Source: Alligator mississippiensis (lineage: Eukaryota > Chordata > Crocodylia > Alligatoridae). From it: a DNA stretch of 64,000 nucleotides. A program made the position numbers and the translations under genes. How positions within the stretch are numbered: the stretch's first letter is position 1; each line of letters starts with the position of its first letter. The DNA lies in the NCBI RefSeq assembly GCF_030867095.1, contig NC_081829.1, forward strand, positions 46,993,036-47,057,035. The letters are read 5' to 3'. Under the pieces are notes generated by a model. That model was not told the origin of the DNA and did no database searches. It was given only the letters and a program-made list of their open reading frames with translations. Positions 32,776-45,544 of the stretch are shown here, piece by piece.

Positions 32776-34075
32776 TGTGTAATGTGTTGGAGATAAGCCT
32801 GGAGCTTCTGGAAGACCCTTATTAAAATTCTAGCACCAAATTGAAGGGAAAATTGGAATGATCTCCCCGCTTCTAATGGAGCTCATCCTCTCTCCCAAAT
32901 CATTCATGCCAGAATCACTTTAGGCCATAAACACACTGAACAAATAAATATTTACCTTTAAAATTTACTAGATTGTGCCAAATCTCAACACCCTACCCCA
33001 CCACATTTTATGGGGTCTTTACTTTCACCCTTATGACTCAGGTGGGCCACTGTTTCATTGAATTAGTGTAAACAGACCAGGAGACATGCAGATTCACTAT
33101 GCCTCTGTGCCAAGTAGTACTGCCTCCTTCTTTGGTGATGGTTTATGAGAGAACATTGCGTAAAGTCTGCAATCATTCATCTCCATATTTTGTAAGCCCA
33201 CACATCTCTAATACGTGATAGTTTCTGACAGGATAGATGCAGAAAGTACTGTGTGGCAGCCCTTTGTTAAAATACTTGCAGCATATTATGGATTAAATTG
33301 ATTTTAAAAGGACTGTTATTTCATTGCAAACAATGACTTTTCCTGCATATGGCCTGTACAATTTTCATGCTATTTTCTGATCAGTAAAGCTTAACCCAAG
33401 TTAACAAACATGTGAGCTAGAAGTCACATGCCAGTTGTCTACAATGATAAGTACTGAATACTACTCAGCAGAACAAAATATTTGTGTGCCCTGCTCTGCT
33501 TTCTTGATGTGCTGCCTGGCTTTACATGGTTAATGCTATAAGAGACATAAGAACATTTCTTAGACAAAATAAGCTGAAGTACAGTGATTATATCCTGAAG
33601 CCAGTTTGTGAGCAGTGACTCTAGCTTTCTTTATCTTTGATTCCATCAGTGACCTAATTATCATATCATGTGAAAAGTAGTAGAAAAAAAATGTTTAGAT
33701 ACTCTCACTGTTTCTCTTTAAAAACAAATATAATAAAGCTTTCTGTCAAATGTATGTGTAGGTACAGTAACTGCTGTAGAAAGCCAGGAATTATAATTCT
33801 ATTAACTTTACATTTCCAACACGTTCATGTTAAAAAGGATGCTGCATTAAAGGCACACTTTGATGGGTATTTTCCTTAGTAAACCCAACTATTTGCATGT
33901 GAATTTTCTGGGAGCCATCAATAGCAGACTCACTAATACCTACACATGATCTTTCAAGAATTCAACATCTGCCTATTGTCAGAAGGGTCTGTTTGCATTG
34001 AAGTCAAACATGTGACTGCACTCTCCATAGACCTGTGATTCTCAATCGGGATGCCAGATCCTTTTGTGGGTGCCA
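32776..34075. other. AT-rich sequence without recognised genes
   Basis: No repeat family or coding motif recognised. Confidence 0.5.
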
Positions 34076-34817
34076 TAGCCTAGAGACAAAAGTTGAACAT
34101 AAACAAGTTTAAGTCATCATAAAGAAACTGGTTTAAACTTGACACAGAAGTTTAGTGCACATAAACCAGTTTCAAAATGGCTGAAACTGGTTTAAGATAA
34201 ACCTGGTTGAATGTAGTATCAGACTTAACTGATTTGGGTCCAACTGCTTTATGAAACTTCTGTCCCATACCCCTTTCTGGTTCAAGTTAAGTCATAGTCC
34301 CCCAGCATGCTTTACAGCTCTGCTCAGGGTTGGGGGAGGGAGAGGTAAGGACTACCCCCTGCAGGCAAACCTTGGCTGGGGGCTGGGGCCAGGGAGTGTG
34401 GTTAAACTTCCCTTCCCTGGAGTACAGAGCTGCCCTGCCCTGCCAAAAACTTACTTCTGGCTGTAACTGTGGATTACAAATCCCAGAGGCACCTGGAAGC
34501 AGGAAGAGGAAGTGATGAGCAATCCTGCAGAGTCCTTCTGCTGCGATTCTAGACTGCAAATCCCAGAGACCTTGGAGGCAACAGAAAGAGGAAGCAAACA
34601 CACAGCCCATGCTGGCTATGTACTAGAGAGCTGTGCTCTAGCCCTCCTCCCTCCCTGGCTTCTGGCCTGAACCACTGCAGGCATGTGGCTGCATTTCCCG
34701 ATTTAAAACTGAATGTCTGTCCAGTTGTTTCTCAGTTTCATCTCTGCAGTTTAGACTAACCTGCAAAGACCGAACCAATTCAGTCTTGGACTTTTTGACT
34801 GTCTGTACTTAGCCCTA
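34076..34817 (+). mobile_element. Family H repeat, copy 5
   Basis: Ends TAGCCTAGAGACAAAAGTT and, inverted, TAGGGCTAAGTACAGACAG. It holds the two internal units (GGATTACAAATCCCAGAGG near 34481 and AGACTGCAAATCCCAGAGAC near 34551) found in copies 4 and 6. Confidence 0.75.
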
Positions 34818-37800
34818 GAGTACTGTTCAGTACTGTTAGATGGGGAAATATGATTCAGAAGATAAACCCCAAGATTTCAAACAGAATTCCATAGTATTAA
34901 AAACATTTTATCCTGCTCTGTAGTTTGTCTGTAGCCAAAAACCAAATGAAAACTAAGAGCCAATTGTTTTGAGGGGTGCTTCAAGTCCAAAAGGGTTGAG
35001 AACCACTGCTATAGCCATATCTTGGCTAGCTTTGAAATAACAAGTTCGAATACTAAGAATGGTACACCCATGACAGCACAAAGCTCAGTGCAAGCTGCAA
35101 AACCTGCTTGAGAAACCCAGTAAATACAAGGGCAGCTATCTCACTGGGGTCTATACCACAAGGACAACACTGCTATCCGCACCCTAAATAGCAAACTTAA
35201 AGCCAACTGAAATGCACCTCAACAAACTGCAGTCACAGCTTTTGACTGTAGTGTTGATAAGTGATCTGTTTCCAATTAGAATTTCTTTCTACAGAAATTT
35301 TTGCATTTCCAATATAAAACTGCAAAACCATAAGGCTGAAAAACCCAAACTAAAAAAAAACCCCTGACTTCCCTTGAAAGTTAAAATATTTTTTTTCCAA
35401 TAGGAACAGTTTTGCCTAGCTCTAGTTGGAATGTTTATCCACAAAGCAGCTTTCCCCCAGTTCGTTCTGCACTGTAATCTCTTAAATTTGAGATTCTACT
35501 GATATTAGACCATGTATCATGGGTGCAGAGTTGTTTGCCATGTTCTTTACGGTGCCCATGTAAATGCCAGTGAAGTACATTCCTTGGTAAAGTTTCCTTT
35601 TTTTATTCTGCATGACTTTGACCTATAGCATTCTTTTCCGGTGTCTTTTGTTCCAAATTGTGTAAGTGGGATAGAGGAACTGAGGCTTCAGCTACTAAAA
35701 AATAGTCCCAGGAATGGCTGAAACTATTACAGGTTTGACATTTTGAAGCAGACACAGCTGCTCTTGTGACATTTGCAATCTGAAGTGTGCTTAAGCAGCA
35801 CACGAAACATGAGAACCCGTATGCATAATGTTATACAAAAGCTAAATGCACGTTGAGATCACAAGCAAAAGTTTCTGCATATGAACTAGTGTTTTCACAA
35901 TACTTATCACAATGGGGTAATGACTGTGATCTATGACTGGTACCCAAAAGTACAAATAAATAACTGTCACCAGCAGGAAATGTTATAGGTGCTATAAGAA
36001 ATTCTTAGCATTTAATCTAGAGAAAAACAATATGCTATTCTAGGAGCCTTGAATTAATATGCCACAGACTTGTCTTGTTCAGGAATAGAACACTCTGACT
36101 TTATTTTTAGTGTTAAAGATTAATCTACTTTATTAAATCCATCCTGCTCTCCTGGAGGTTACTGTAAACAACCCCAGAGTGCACAGCATGCACTGGATTT
36201 CAGTTTAAAAGCAGCTGTGCCAACCAAGTTGCTGATCAAACCCTGTCTATGACTATATAGTTATTCCCTAAAGTGGGTTTTAGTGCAGTCACCAGTGGAA
36301 GCATATATGGCAATACAGTTGCATGGGAGATAAGATGATGAATCAAGCCCAGTTAGCTTTCTGACTGGCAGAAAGTGGTTTGTTCCTACTGGCAGCACTG
36401 AAGAAGGAAAAAAAGCCAAACAAAAAAACCCCAAAAGATAAAATTTGCTTGTGAGAGGTTCCCAGGAAGCTTCACAACTCAGTAAAACTAAACCAAGTAT
36501 TAAGACAAAGTATTGATCTTAGCTTTGCCTACATAAGAACACATCTAAGGGGTGTATAAATGACCTTTTTGAACTCCTCTCTGTGGACATTCATCCGCAT
36601 GTAGTATCTGTAAAATAACTTTTTTCCTCCCTTTCGGCTTGTATCAGGAGGAGATAAATAAACGAATTCCTCACTAAGGAACCAGAAGAGTGTAAAAATA
36701 CTACATCATTCTAGCATGTGTACAGCATGTGCTGAAAAAGGTTTTCTGGTATTTCAAAGAAAGTAATGGTCAAATTGCTGTTTGTTTCTTCTGCATAATC
36801 CAGGTACACAAAAAAACCCCACAAGAAACAATTGTGGTATGTTTTTATCATTATAAATGTAATGGGTTTTCTCCCCCCCACCCCCCCATCTGAATACTGC
36901 ACCTCTAAATCTATGCAGACAAGCAGGCTTTTCACACTGAGCTCGGTGCAAACCATCATGGAGGAGGTATATCCAGTTGTAGGCTTCCTCTTGGCTCTTT
37001 TGTTGTTTCTTGCTTGGGTATTTTCACTTCCTTATTAAAAAGTGATCACAGACAGCCTGATATTTTCTGTAAAACGTACTGTATAAAATGAATGATTGTA
37101 ACAAATCAATCTACTGAAAATATTTTGCTTTAGATGTCCCACTGAAAAATCTTAAAACCTTAAGCATCTGCTAATCTGAACAAATATGTGAACTGTATTT
37201 TTGAACAAATTCAGAAGCTAAAATATTCCCAACATCCATTCTCAGAAGTATAACTACAAACTACATATTAAAGAAAAAAACTTTTTAGTTGAGTGTAGAA
37301 ACCTTCCCCAAAGGAAGGCCCAAGGGAGATGAGACATTTTGCAACACCTGCTCCATACCTAAATGGAGCCATTAATTACAGTTGTTATATAAACAATGAA
37401 CAACACTCATATAATGGACATCACCTACTAGTTTTACCTTCACTAAAAGTTTACAAAATAAAATGCCATAATAAAAGTGAGTATAAGGAAATAAACTTGT
37501 CAAAAGCAAGAACAGTGTCATTCACAAAACAGCAACATCTACTCAGTATAATTACTGATTGATGTTAGAGTGAAATATGAACAAAAACTCTCTGATGTGC
37601 TAGTGATTCTGTGAGTGGACAGCGTATTTTTAAAGGGAACTTGAATTTCTGTTCTGTTTCTTCTCTTTTCACTGTCCCTCTCATTCAAGGCTTGTGATTT
37701 ATCCCAGGGATACGTGAACTAGATTGGATTACCTAAAAACTGCTTCAGACCCTCATCAAAACTCAACTTCAAATGGATGCATGTCTCTTACCCAATAGTT

Positions 37801-39540
37801 TGTGTGTCACATGTACCATTGAAATTCCTGATTCTGGCACCAGAATCTGAAATGCCAAAATATTCTGATAGTTTATTACATAAGGACAGATCTCAGAAGG
37901 TCTAAATGAGTGTAGATCATATAGACCTGGCAATTCAGATCTCAGCTGAGGATCTAATCTGCAATATTTGTAGCCCAAATTTGCTGACTCCTGTAATCTC
38001 ATTTTTGTTTTCAGTTTTGGGCACCAATCCAAGCAGAACCTCCAGCCTTTTGAATTTCTCCTACTATTAGCTTGCTTTCCCTTTCCTCCCAAGTTACTTT
38101 TGATACATTGCAATAAGCTCTGGCTGGTGCAGATAGATCTTAAAGTATGAATAAATAATGTAATTTGAGAACATACATTTAAAGCTATGCTATAATATGC
38201 TGCTACAGAATTGCAACATATTCCTTTTCCTGATTATGTATTAAGGTAAACTACAGACTGCTGCTCTTGCTGACACTGGCATTCTGAATAATTGCTAGTA
38301 TTTACATTAATAGGCACATGTAGTCTCACCCTTGTTATAATGTGCTTGAATAAACTCCAGTGCAATCTAAACTCTGAGGGGTCAGCCTGCCAGCCCAGGG
38401 CTGCTCCCCCTGGGGCATCATGCTGTGGAGAATCTGGCTGGGACACAAGGGTGCTTTGCTGGGCTAGCCGGCAGGCAATCACCAGTGGTTCTTCTTCATC
38501 ATCTGGTATGATGCTTATATTAAAAATTTCCATGCAAATACCCTATTTTTCTGCATTGGCAAATCCTTATTTTCTCATTCTACTCCACATGCCCTTCTTC
38601 TCACTATAACTTTTTCTTTATTTGTATGAGTAGATTGATGAGGGGATGGTGTCAAGTTTTGTTTAAACACCAAATTATAGTTTTCTATGTTAGAACTTCA
38701 GTGATTTATCAAAGTTAAGTAAGATATTAATTTAAAACATGTGGTCACAAAGAAGTCCCAGTAAAATGCAGAAGAGGCAACAGTTTATGACTAGATGCAG
38801 AAATGTTCTGAGATTTCTGTTCTCTTGGAACATAGGGCCTGAAATATTCACCTGTATGGGGGTCCACATTTTCCATTTGTAATCTTCTACCTCTTAACTA
38901 GGATAAGACTTCAATATTTCCAGATACCTACAGAAACTTACAAACTTCAGTGGAGTAAGTTAAGTTCCATATACACATTGCTTGTATTCAAAAAAATGCT
39001 TGCGTGTTATATCATATCTTTAATCCGTTCTTTTTATTTAGTATTTTTGATCCATCGGTATTTAAGTGCCATCCTTTTCAAGTTTGTTAGGTAACTGAAA
39101 ATGCATAATTTATAGAGTAGTAAAACATCCAAAATATATGGAAGCTATAGATTCTGTTAAAGCTAACTCATGCTCATTAGTATTTCAGATTTTCCCCTAT
39201 AGATTTTTCATGTTATTTCATGGTCTTGTCATGGCTCATACTGGAGATATTTGCACTTTGAGAAACACAACCCAATGCACTTTTTATTTATTTCTTTATT
39301 CAAATACATTCTGATTGGCCTTGCTCTATGAAAAGAATGAATAAAGACTCCATGAAGACAGCAGGGATTGGTTCTGACTGCTTAAAACACCCTTATTATC
39401 TACCCAAGATGTTGGGGAAATACTGAATGCATGTCTACAACCATTGTTTACTGAAATACATACTTCAGGCATCTTATCTATGGTTTTATTTTTTGTCTCC
39501 TATTTCTCTCCACACTTACTCTTACCTTTTCTGTTAGTTT
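34818..39540. other. AT-rich, largely repeat-free stretch
   Basis: Mostly single-copy-looking DNA. A weak exon candidate on the plus strand lies at 36919-36966: it is preceded by a C/T-rich tract and ATGCAG, followed by GTATAT, and has 48 nt reading TSRLFTLSSVQTIMEE in one frame. At 38380-38485 a GC-rich imperfect inverted repeat (AGCCTGCCAGCCCAGG and its partner) looks like a small element. No known protein is recognised. Confidence 0.45.
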
Positions 39541-39893
39541 TTCATCACCTAATATACAAGATTTAAAAAAAAAAAAAAAAAGATACATTACTCTTCAGGA
39601 CAAGTGAAGAGTTTGCTTTTCAGAAAAGCTTGAAAATGCATCTAACCTTTTTTATTTATTTTTTTTTTAAATCTTGTATATTAGGTGATGAAAAAGATAC
39701 ATTACTCTTCAGGACAAGTGAAGAGTTTGCTTTTCAGAAAAGCTTGAAAATGCATCTAACCTTTTTTTATTTTTTTTTTTAAATCTTGTATATTAGGTGA
39801 TGAAAAAGATACATTACTCTTCAGGACAAGTGAAGAGTTTGCTTTTCAGAAAAGCTTGAAAATGCATCTAACCTTTTTTTTTTTTTTTTTTTT
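39541..39893. repeat. Tandem array (113-bp unit) with inverted flanks
   Basis: Three near-identical units start AGATACATTACTCTTCAGG at 39581, 39695 and 39807 (spacing 114 and 112 bp, differing only in T-run length). Between units lies a 24-mer ending TATTAGGTGATGAA (39669-39692, 39781-39804). The array is preceded by the exact inverse of that 24-mer at 39541-39564, followed by an A run, so inverted repeats bracket the first unit. Confidence 0.9.
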
Positions 39894-40100
39894 CCAGTGA
39901 ATAAACACTTTACAAGAAGGGGAAAATTCTATTTTACCCAAAGACAAGTTTTCAGCAGCAGGGTATGTCCTAGAGATATTTATAGAAAGCATGTAGAACT
40001 GGGATAGCAGACTGCACAGAATCCATTTTACATAATACTTCACATTTTTGTCATAAAACAGGACTCCATAGAACATGTAAGTTAATAGCATGGGAATCTC

Positions 40101-40102
<2 letters not shown>

Positions 40103-40175
<73 letters not shown>

Positions 40176-40193
40176 ATACATACATACATACAT

Positions 40194-40234
<41 letters not shown>
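40103..40234. repeat. TA/TACA/CA microsatellite
   Basis: About 60 bp of pure TA, then CATA tetramers, then CA. The minus-strand frame across it (poly Tyr-Ile) is not a gene. Confidence 0.95.
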
Positions 40235-40859
40235 GCCATGTTTAAATTAGTTTCCTTATTACATAAATGCATTTCCTTTGTTAGAACCACCCAATGTAAA
40301 CCAGCAGTGTGCACTGGAGCACCATGGATGCATACATTTAATTTATTTGACCAGTTTAAATAAAACAGACACACATGATAAACATGTATCATATGCCTTG
40401 TTTTCTCCCTTTCCATATATCACATGGGCATACTCCATTTTTCCCCATTCTTTTGAATGGGCAGTACAGTAACAGCTCACTGGCCTCCTTCAGCTGTTCT
40501 ATGGCCTCTTAGCACTGCTTATATAAAGTAGACTGAGAATTTAAGAGATAAATGGTCATAAAGGCAAAATTAGGCCCTCTGTACTCTACTGCATCTATTT
40601 CAATTATGTCCATGATAATCTGTACTTATTTAAGAATAATGTCAAGTGGAGGCGGTATTACCTCTGAGCTCTGTGTTCTTGGGGAAGCCTGGCACAGTAC
40701 TCAGCCTGTCCGACTCCCAAAGGACTCACTCCCCCCCCCCCCCACCTCTGCCTGAACAAGAACTGATTAGAGGAAGGACTTACAAGAGACAATGAAGATT
40801 CAGTGGGAGATGCATCTAAAGCCCTCAAGACAAGGGTGATAAGAATGAAGCAACTCCCT

Positions 40860-41660
40860 GGTCTCATTTGCATCTGGGATGGAACCAGATGACGACTCAT
40901 TTAAATGGGAAATGGGACAGGAATGTACCTTCATTAGAATTCAGGATAGAAAACAGATTCCCAGGCAAGGACTGCACTGAATTTTGGGACCAGAGAAGCA
41001 GGGGAGCACTGCATGATGGGGGAATCCTTGCTCCAAATGCTGATCAACCCACATTTACACACACCCAGCTCAGCATTTAATCAAATCAATTCTAGTAATG
41101 ACTCCTTTATTGGTACCCAAAACACTAAATTTGCCTGTCTGTATCAGAGTAATGCCACCCATAGCCAGGAGTGATCAGTTCCAATTATCCAGCATATGAG
41201 CCACTGTTTACCCATAAACAAACCTAGTGTTGTCCCTTCAGCCATTGTTAGTTCTCTACAAAAAACCCTACCCAAGCTCAAGTTTCTGTCCTTGTGCTTG
41301 GATCCAAAAGCTGCACCAGTTCCAGTCCTTTTCTGCCTGGAATCCTTTCATTGATCATGCTCAGAACTCTGCCTGCGTGCAAGCTCCAAAGACCTGGGAA
41401 TGTCAACTGGTTCAAACTTTGCTGAGTGGTGAGACCCCAACTCTCTGCCTCTGCCTTCTAAACCTCACTTTTGCTAATCAAACTTGAGCTAGACTTCCCC
41501 AAATACCTAATTAAAACAATGTAATATTGTAACGGTTTTATTTGTCTCTCTTGTATGGCTATTACTACTGGTGTAACCATAAGTTCATATACCTGGCAAT
41601 AAATAACTTTTTATGGTCAAGCTGGTTGCTATACTCTCTCTCTGACTTCAAATGGGGAGA
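40860..41660 (+). mobile_element. Possible LTR
   Basis: A poly(A) hexamer (AATAAA, 41598-41603) follows GTAACGGTTTTATTTGTCTC and TGTATGGCTATTAC, wording I associate with sauropsid LTRs. The downstream U5-like stretch is pyrimidine-rich. Neither end nor TSD could be set, so limits are approximate. Confidence 0.3.
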
Positions 41661-41789
41661 TCAAGGAAAAGGAAGAGTAAGTGGTCTGCAGCAATGCTTC
41701 TTTTACCTAAGCCACAGATCCCTGTAATGCCCAATACTACAGAGGGTATGCTCAGCAAGGGAGTTGTTACAAGAGATTGGGACATGCCG

Positions 41790-42113
41790 AGTGCTGAGGT
41801 GCATGAGGGTATCAGCTGAAAGTGGTGATCAGACCCAGCCTGCTTAGACATACATACACATGCATGCTAACTGAGTACGTCTAACTGTATTTATTATTGT
41901 CCTGCTGAAATAAGGGATGAACTGAGTTCAAGGCACATGAGGGTGTCAGCCTGGCAATGCTGAATAACCCAGGCTGACTCAGCTGGGCTTTGTTAACCCA
42001 TATGCTTATGTCTGACTGCATTTTATTGTTGCCCTGATGAATTGAGTTCAAGGCATATATGAGGGGGTCAACCTGTCAATGCTGAATAATCCAGCCTGGC
42101 TCACAATCTGTGT
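41790..42113. repeat. Diverged tandem repeat, 120-135 bp unit
   Basis: ATGAGGGTATCAG (41804), ATGAGGGTGTCAG (41938) and ATGAGGGGGTCAA (42058) each begin a unit that continues through CTGA-TAA-CCAGCCTG-CT and a TATTATTGTCCTG-TGA block. Three units are visible. Confidence 0.7.
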
Positions 42114-42384
42114 GTGTATATATGTTTGACTGATTTGGTGGTTGGAGGAACCCAGCCCCATTGAACCCAAGTCCTGCAAGATAGCGCCTTTGGGGGTGAG
42201 GACTTGCAGAAGGGAGAGATACAGCTCCATATAGAAACACAAGTAACACAAGCAGCACATTGATAGAATCACAGAGACCGCAGAAATGTACCCCTAATAA
42301 ATGAGTACACCCAAAAGTGATGGGCAAATCTGGTAATAGGGGATTTGCTGAAAAGTAAAAATTTTGAGAGGAAATCAGTCTTAA

Positions 42385-43001
42385 AGGCTAAGTACAGACA
42401 GAATGCCTAAGGCTTAATCAATTCAGTCTTTGCAGGTTAGTCTAAACTGCAGAGATTAAACTGAAAAACACCTGGAGAGACATTACCTTTGATTCAGGAA
42501 ATAAATGCAGCCACATGCCTGCAGTGACTCAGGCCAGAACATGAGGGACACTAGAGCACAGGTCTCTGGCACATAGCCAGAATAGTCTGTGTATTCACTT
42601 CCTCTTCCTGCTGCCCCCAAGGTGTCTGGGATTTGCAGTCCACAATCACATCAGCAGGACTCTACAGAGTTGCTCATCACTTCCTGCTTCCAGGCACCTC
42701 TGGGATTTGTAGTCCACAAGTCACATCCAGCAGTGAGTTTTCAGTAAGTTTAGTAGCAGGATAGCTCTGTACTTGGGGGAAGATGTGTTTTACCCCCCTT
42801 CCAGGCCCCAGGAAAGGGTCTGAGACATAAGTTTCATAAACTGGTTTGACCCAAATCAATTAATACATTCAACCAGATTTACCTTAAACCAGTTTCAGCC
42901 ATTTTGAAACTGGTTTATGTGCACTGAGCTTCTGTTCTTAATAGGTTTAAACCAGTTTCTGATTATTTAAACTGATTTACATGCAATTTCTGTCCCCAGT
43001 C
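42385..43001 (-). mobile_element. Family H repeat, copy 6
   Basis: Starts GGCTAAGTACAGACAGAATG and ends ATTTCTGTCCCCAGTC, inverse to copies 3-5. It carries the internal unit inverted (TCTGGGATTTGTAGTCCAC near 42699) and a second one near 42626. Confidence 0.75.
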
Positions 43002-43407
43002 AAAATGCAATGGGGAGGACTAATTAAAGCCAATTGTATTAAAAGACGTGATAGCTAAACAGTTCAAATGCGAGTGTTAGATCTGAAAGGCTTTCTATTT
43101 CACTCATGTATACTTTCTTGTACTCTCTCTTCTTAATACAAGACTTCAGCCCCTGGTCCACTGGCACTATTCTTGACTTTACCAAGTGCAATATCTTCAT
43201 CAAATATTTTATTTCTTTTGCTACTACTTTTTGTAAACCAGCTGAGCTTCATTCCTGGTTACCCCAAAGGGTAGTTGCTTAAGCAGGTCCTTTATCCTGC
43301 TACCATTTGCAGTCCTGTTAGCTCTGTTATTAATCCTACCAAACAAACTTCAATCTTTAGCAGCACTAACAAGACAAACCAAAATCTTCCATCCTCTCTA
43401 GATGCTA

Positions 43408-43448
43408 GGGCTAGGGACAGACATTACACATAAACCAGTTTAAGTGAT
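43408..43448 (+). mobile_element. Family H left end, cut by family A
   Basis: GGGCTAGGGACAGACATTAC and CATAAACCAGTTTAAGTGAT are the left 41 bp of family H. The match stops exactly where family A copy 3 begins, and the rest of the H element is not found on the other side. Confidence 0.6.
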
Positions 43449-44412
43449 CAGAATCTGGGTTTTCCATTTCTTACAGAAAAACCATGAGGAAAAAACCTGA
43501 TTTTTCCTTTGAATGGAGAAAAACATGAATTTTCCCCTTTGAAGTGGGAAACCACGGGTTTCCCATTTTGCAAACTGCTTTCTGCAGGCTGGCAGAGTTC
43601 CAGCCTGTAAGACCTATCTGCAGAAGGGCAAAAAACCCAAAGCCCTTTCCAGAGGGGAAAGGGGTGGGGCCTGAGAATGAGTCAGCCAAGGCTGGTTCAG
43701 ATTCAGTTTCCCTCCTGTGGCCTTTGGGGTAAGTGCAGCTTTTGGGGGCTGGGACCTGGAATGGGGGCAGCTAGGAGCCCCTTCTGGCAGGGCTGGGGGA
43801 GGTTGGGTGAAGGTCATGCTGCTGGGGGTCCCAGGCCTGTGGGGAGATCTGGCAGGGTGGACAGGGGAGAGGGCAGTGGTCTATGATCAGTGATCACCCT
43901 GTCCTGTGCTATGGGCTAAGGCTGGGGTGCTTGCAGGCTGCTTCATCCCCAGCCATGCTGCCTTGTCCCTCCATGGCTTGTCCTGGGTCAGCTTGGTCTG
44001 GGAGCGCTGCTCATCTGGGGTGGTGGTGGTGGCGGCGGCAATGGCTTGGTATGGGAGGGAGGGAACATATGCTGCATCCCTGCCTGCCAGACCAGGTGCC
44101 CTTGGGGCAGAGTTGAGGGCTGGGGTGGTGCCCAGGGTTGGGGCTAGAGCTGGGGCACTGGGCATGAGTTTTATGCATCCTCCATACCAGCAGCTGCTGC
44201 CCAACTGCTCACTGTACTGGTAGGCTTTCAAAACATTTTAGAATTGTAAATATAGTAATAGATAACAGTTGGACGCAATGTTTTATCTATCTATAGTGGT
44301 ATTTCATTTTAATTGTGGAAAAATGTGGATTTTGGGCTCCACCATATGAGAATCTGGGATTTTTTTTTGGTCAGAGAATTTGGGATTTTTAAACAGAGAA
44401 AACCAGGATCCT
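43449..44412 (-). mobile_element. Family A element, copy 3
   Basis: The right end, inverted, reads AAGGATCCTGGTTTTCTCTG, as in copies 1 and 2. The left end CAGAATCTGGGTTTTCC is the opposite terminus. TTTTCCTTTGAATGGAGAAA, CCCCTTTGAAGTGGGAAA and AATTGTGGAAAAATGTGGAT are shared blocks. The G-rich middle is the complement of the C-rich middle of the other copies. No TSD match is visible. Confidence 0.7.
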
Positions 44413-45544
44413 TAATTATCATCATCCAGGTGGTCACTACAGGGAGGCATTTGGAAGACTTCTCTTCTAGTCCTGTCAACTCATCCAGAGCAGCTGTCCA
44501 CTTGCAACTGCTCTTTGCCATGAGCACTGCTTCCAGCTACTGCTTCCAACCCATGCCCTATTCAATTTCTCTTCTTCTGCAGGGATGGTATCTGCCAGCC
44601 CTCATCTATCCTGCCCCCTATTCCACTCTTCTATCCACATCTAACATTTGCTACTTCTCCAGCATTCTACAATAAAAAAAAAAATCATGAACCACACTGC
44701 AAAATTCATGGGACTCCTGACTCATGAGATTTTTAAGTCAGTGTTTTTCTTTATCTTTTGAACTTTGAGCTTTTAGGATGCACTAGGTCATCTTTTCAGC
44801 TTTTTTTTTTTTTTTTTGTCTGCAACAAGGAGGGCTTTAAAACTTACTTTAAAAAAATAAGCCAAGATTCTAATCTAATCACTTGCTCCCAGACCAGTGA
44901 CTTGAAAAAATACCAAATAATCATGAGATTCTCAGTAAAATCGTGAGACTCAGTGACTTTTTCTCTAATACCTCTATGCACTACTGCGCAGGGAACATTC
45001 TCTCAAAGCTCCCTTCCTAATTCCCTGAAGAAGGAAGCAATTGCAAACTGTCACCAGTGTTAAAATACCTGGAACTAAATTTGCACAGGGTATTAAAATG
45101 TTAAATAACATCATAGCACCAACTTTCAATTCTATGAAGTATTCTCTGCACAGCTGTGCACAGATTTTGAGAGACCACTTTGCACAGGCATAGATTTCAC
45201 CCTGACTTATCTATCTCCTCTGCACACAACTAAGCACATTTTTACTGAGTCCATTTTATGCAGTTTATTGTTCCATTTTTTTTTCTCAAAACAAGGCCAA
45301 GCAGTGACATTAATTGGCTCAGTGTGAAAATGTTTTCAGATAAAGCATGCACAGTGGAGAAAATAATCTCAATGTAAAGCAGAGTTGGAGCAACAGTTCT
45401 TGATATAAGATCATTCATAACTTCGGGTAGCAACAAGTCTATTTAGTTACAGCTACCAAAGTGTACCAGAAATGCATGATTCAATACAAGTAATTAATAG
45501 TTATGACTAACGTAAAAGCTTTCTTTTAGTGAGCTTTTATACAG
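44413..45544. other. AT-rich sequence without recognised genes
   Basis: T run at 44802-44817. No motif or repeat family recognised. Confidence 0.5.

Noticed and set aside
40099-40416. Minus-strand protein of 105 codons
   Set aside because: The C-terminal half is a translated TA/CA microsatellite.
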